Both the position numbers and the translations under genes were made by a program. From Lactobacillus johnsonii ATCC 33200 (lineage in GTDB: Bacteria; Bacillota; Bacilli; Lactobacillales; Lactobacillaceae), in contig NZ_GG670122.1 in the NCBI RefSeq assembly GCF_000159355.1, positions 93,345 through 157,344 of the forward strand: 64,000 nt of DNA, in the 5' to 3' direction. Numbering within the stretch: the stretch's first letter is position 1; each line of letters opens with the position of its first letter. The notes beneath the pieces were generated by a model that was not told where the DNA came from, did not search any database, and was given only the letters and a program-made list of their open reading frames with translations. Shown here one piece after another: positions 61,448 to 64,000 of this stretch.

Positions 61448-64000
61448 ATGAAATTGCTGAAAAATCATCTTGGTGCTTTGATAGCATGGATAGCAATTTT
61501 GCTAATTGCTGTCTTCTCGTTGCCAAATGTGGATGCATTGACACGTCAGCATTCAGAAATTTCACTTCCTAAGGATGTTCAAAGTTCTATTGCAACTAAC
61601 ATCGAAAGTAAGTGGGGGCATGGACAAGATAATACCTATGTTGTAGGGGTAGTTTTTAATAAAAAACACGGGAAACTAACCTCGAGTGATAAGGAGAAAA
61701 TTGACGATACAATTCGCTTTTTAAAGGACAATAAGAAAAAGCTTGGTATCAAGTCAATGATGACCCCTAATGACAACTATGCAACAAAAGCACAATTAAT
61801 TTCTAAAGATAAAACAACAGAAATTGTGCAATTAAATATTGCTAATGATCATTCGACTGTTTCTAACGTTAATAAGACTTTAACAAAGGCTGTTAAAACT
61901 CCAGGAGTTAGAACATATGTAACTGGGGTTAGAATTCTTGAAGATGATTTCTCTGCTTCGGTTCAAGAAGGTATTAAAAAGACTGAATTAATTACTATTT
62001 TCTTTATTTTTATTGTTTTAGTAATTGTATTCAAGTCGCCAATTGTACCAATAATTTCATTATTAACAGTTGGTGTTTCATTTATTACTTCATTCTCAAT
62101 TGTTACTAATTTAGTAGAGAAATTTAACTTTCCATTTTCAAACTTTACTCAAGTTTTCATGGTTATTGTTTTGTTTGGTATTGGTACTGACTACAATATC
62201 CTGCTGTATGATAAATTTAAAGAGAACTTGAGTAAGGGGATGTCGAACCATGAGGCAACAAATGATGCGTTGCGTAAAGCTGGTAAGACAATTCTTTATT
62301 CTGGATCTTCAATCTTAATTGGATTTAGTGCATTAGGTTTAGCTAACTTCTCAATTTACCGTTCAGCTGTTGGGGTTGCTGTTGGGGTCGCTGTATTATT
62401 AGTAGTACTTTTAACTTTAAACCCATTCTTTATGGCTGTCTTAGGTAAGAAATTATTCTGGCCAGTTAAGAAGTTTGAAGGTGAAAGCAACTCTAAGTTA
62501 TGGCATGCTCTTTCAAAAGGGAGCTTGACTCATCCGATTATTTACTTAGTTGTAATGGCAGTCGCAGTATTGCCATTTGCCTTATTCTATTCAAATAATT
62601 TGAATTATGATGATGCAGATGAAATTTCTAATTCTACACCATCAAAAGCTGGACTATTAGTTTTACAAGATCATTTCTCAATTGGTACTCCTGAATATTC
62701 AACTTTATACATTCAGAGTAAAGATAAGCTTGATAACGAAAAGAGCTTAAAAGAAATCGATCAGATTGTTAAAAAGATTCAGGCAGACCCAGATGTTAAA
62801 TTTGCATCTTCTGTAACTGAACCAAATGGAAAATCAATTAAACGTCTTTACGTTGACAACCAATTAGGTACTGTTAACTCAGGTGTTAATACTGCTAGAA
62901 ATGGTTTAGGAACTTTAAGTAACGGTAGCAAGCAAATTACTAATGGTGCTGTTCAACTTCAAAATGGTGCAAATCAACTTTCTAACGGAACTGGCCGTCT
63001 GCAAGCTGGTGCAAATCAATTAGCTAGCGGAACTACACGTCTTCAAAATGGTGCAGAAGCACTTAGATCAGGAACTATGCGTTTAGCAACTGGTGCTGGT
63101 CGTTTAGAAAGTGGTACTTTGAACTTACAACAAGGTGCTGTACAACTTGAAAACGGAACTATTAAGTTGGCTAATGGGGCTGCAAGTTTACAAAGTGGTA
63201 CTCAGAGTTTGCAGGCTGGTACTGATCAATTGGCAAATGGTTTGAATCAATTAAACTCACAATTGAATCAAAAGATTCCTGCTTCTAGCAAAAAAATAGA
63301 GAAGATGAAGGGATCTTTAGAACTACTTCAGAGTAAATTATCTGATCTAAATAACGTTGTCCAAGGAATTACTTTGCCAAGTTCAAATACTATTGCTGAA
63401 AGTAAGCAGGCTGCCAATGATTTAGATAGTAGTTTAAACCATGCAGTATCAACCATATCTCAATTATCTGGGCAATCGGCACAAGCTGGTAATTTAAATG
63501 TTGATACAAGCACATACTTAGCAGCTTTGAAAGCACAAGGACTTAGTGATGAGGATGCTCAAAAAGCATTAAAGACAATATTGCCTCTTGTTGAAAAACA
63601 AGCTCAAGAGCAAGTGCAAACACAAACTAAGCAACAAAAAGATGCAATTACAAGCATTGCTGGCGATTTGCACAATGCGGCAGTAGCTGGTGGTAAAATT
63701 AAGGCAGCAAGTAAAGCTTTAGACAATATTGAACAAATGCAAGGCTTACTCGTAGAGTTGAAGTCAGCCACTTCTGGACTGAGTGGTGCTTCAGCACAGA
63801 TGTCACAAAGTACAAATAGTCAAATTGATGAACTAACTTCTCAATTGAATCAAATTCAAACTGCTGTTTCAGCAAGCGCAAATGGTGCAAGCCAAATCAA
63901 TTCAGGCGCAGCTCGCTTAAACAGTGGAGCAGGCCAACTTGCAAGTGGCTTACAAGCAGGTGTAGCTGGTTCTAGTCAGCTTGCAAACGGCGCTGGCCAG
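61448..64000 (+). CDS. MMPL/RND-family transporter, 5' part (runs off the window)
   Basis: ATG 61448 follows GGGGAAAGG. At least 851 residues are present. It has an N-terminal membrane helix, an extracytoplasmic part, a block of helices at about 175-350 with GIGTDYNILLYDKFKE (the MMPL core motif), and then a large second extracytoplasmic region. That region contains a run of about 12 seven-residue repeats of the form L-x-x-G-[AT]-x-x (LQNGANQ, LSNGTGR, LQAGANQ, LASGTTR), and another begins near the window end. Such proteins export lipids or peptides; the TetR gene before it suggests a drug- or lipid-responsive pump. Confidence 0.9.
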   Translation, partial: MKLLKNHLGALIAWIAILLIAVFSLPNVDALTRQHSEISLPKDVQSSIATNIESKWGHGQDNTYVVGVVFNKKHGKLTSSDKEKIDDTIRFLKDNKKKLGIKSMMTPNDNYATKAQLISKDKTTEIVQLNIANDHSTVSNVNKTLTKAVKTPGVRTYVTGVRILEDDFSASVQEGIKKTELITIFFIFIVLVIVFKSPIVPIISLLTVGVSFITSFSIVTNLVEKFNFPFSNFTQVFMVIVLFGIGTDYNILLYDKFKENLSKGMSNHEATNDALRKAGKTILYSGSSILIGFSALGLANFSIYRSAVGVAVGVAVLLVVLLTLNPFFMAVLGKKLFWPVKKFEGESNSKLWHALSKGSLTHPIIYLVVMAVAVLPFALFYSNNLNYDDADEISNSTPSKAGLLVLQDHFSIGTPEYSTLYIQSKDKLDNEKSLKEIDQIVKKIQADPDVKFASSVTEPNGKSIKRLYVDNQLGTVNSGVNTARNGLGTLSNGSKQITNGAVQLQNGANQLSNGTGRLQAGANQLASGTTRLQNGAEALRSGTMRLATGAGRLESGTLNLQQGAVQLENGTIKLANGAASLQSGTQSLQAGTDQLANGLNQLNSQLNQKIPASSKKIEKMKGSLELLQSKLSDLNNVVQGITLPSSNTIAESKQAANDLDSSLNHAVSTISQLSGQSAQAGNLNVDTSTYLAALKAQGLSDEDAQKALKTILPLVEKQAQEQVQTQTKQQKDAITSIAGDLHNAAVAGGKIKAASKALDNIEQMQGLLVELKSATSGLSGASAQMSQSTNSQIDELTSQLNQIQTAVSASANGASQINSGAARLNSGAGQLASGLQAGVAGSSQLANGAGQ

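Noticed and set aside
61166..61468. 100-codon minus-strand frame over the TetR gene
   Set aside because: Antisense shadow; TetR frame has a clear helix-turn-helix and an operator-like site upstream.
62925..63280. Heptad DNA repeats as a CRISPR array
   Set aside because: They are in frame within the MMPL gene and code for a periodic helical stalk; there are no spacers.

Overview
The window looks like a piece of a low-GC lactobacillus chromosome, most likely the Lactobacillus johnsonii/gasseri group. The reasons are the AT-rich sequence, strong AGGAGG ribosome sites, frequent GTG and TTG starts, many PTS and peptide-use genes, an NlpC/P60 wall hydrolase, LuxS, an EF-P/CoaA pair, and DUF3290/DUF421 neighbours. 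I see no rRNA, tRNA, CRISPR array, insertion sequence or prophage. The species is inferred from style and remembered protein families, not from a database search.

Layout. 1-5.2 kb: wall enzymes (end of an NlpC/P60 protein, an L,D-transpeptidase), hflX, a gene-poor stretch, and an APC permease. 5.4-9.8 kb: a BceAB-like ABC pair behind a perfect operator-like inverted repeat, then two broken genes (TetR regulator, zinc alcohol dehydrogenase). 9.9-12.2 kb: a phosphatase, small membrane proteins and a broken ExoIII-like gene. 12.2-16 kb: EIICBA PTS and nanE, divergent from an RpiR regulator, with a cre site between them. 16-23 kb: Ca2+-type P-ATPase, a matrixin-like protease, HelD and a C39-like peptidase. 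23.4-28.3 kb: an RpiR/MgsA-C/EIIC locus, a GDSL hydrolase, coaA and efp. 28.7-35 kb: EamA exporter, frameshifted OppA, a mannose-family PTS. 35-38.8 kb: a sulfur block. Here a methionine-type T-box precedes a small ORF, a MetE-like gene and luxS, and next to it a DAACS cystine-type symporter sits behind a leader peptide with clustered Cys codons and a terminator. 38.9-46.5 kb: two PAS proteins with ApbE-type flavinylation motifs flanking mscL and pnuC, then pepT, DUF3290/DUF421, a divergent sirtuin and a DnaQ-BRCT exonuclease. 46.5-51 kb: broken LtrA, aldo/keto reductase, secreted nuclease, dipeptidase. 51-56.6 kb: a carbohydrate/glycerophosphate-type ABC operon with a beta-CASP metallo-hydrolase and a frameshifted ATPase. 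56.7-64 kb: DUF1304/MarR/GNAT genes, a sugar kinase, a beta-lactamase-fold protein without its catalytic serine, and a TetR-MMPL pair running off the end.

The two most interesting signals are regulatory and biochemical. First, a leader ORF at 38594-38710 with SCCCNC codons lies between a good promoter and a strong intrinsic terminator upstream of the symporter, which suggests ribosome-mediated cysteine attenuation. Second, four copies of D-x-x-[ST]-G-A-[ST] occur in the C-terminal tails of two cytoplasmic PAS proteins, matching the consensus for covalent FMN attachment by ApbE.

Six genes carry small lesions (premature stops, one-base shifts or a CTG start). Either this strain is losing accessory functions or the assembly has residual errors; raw reads would tell.
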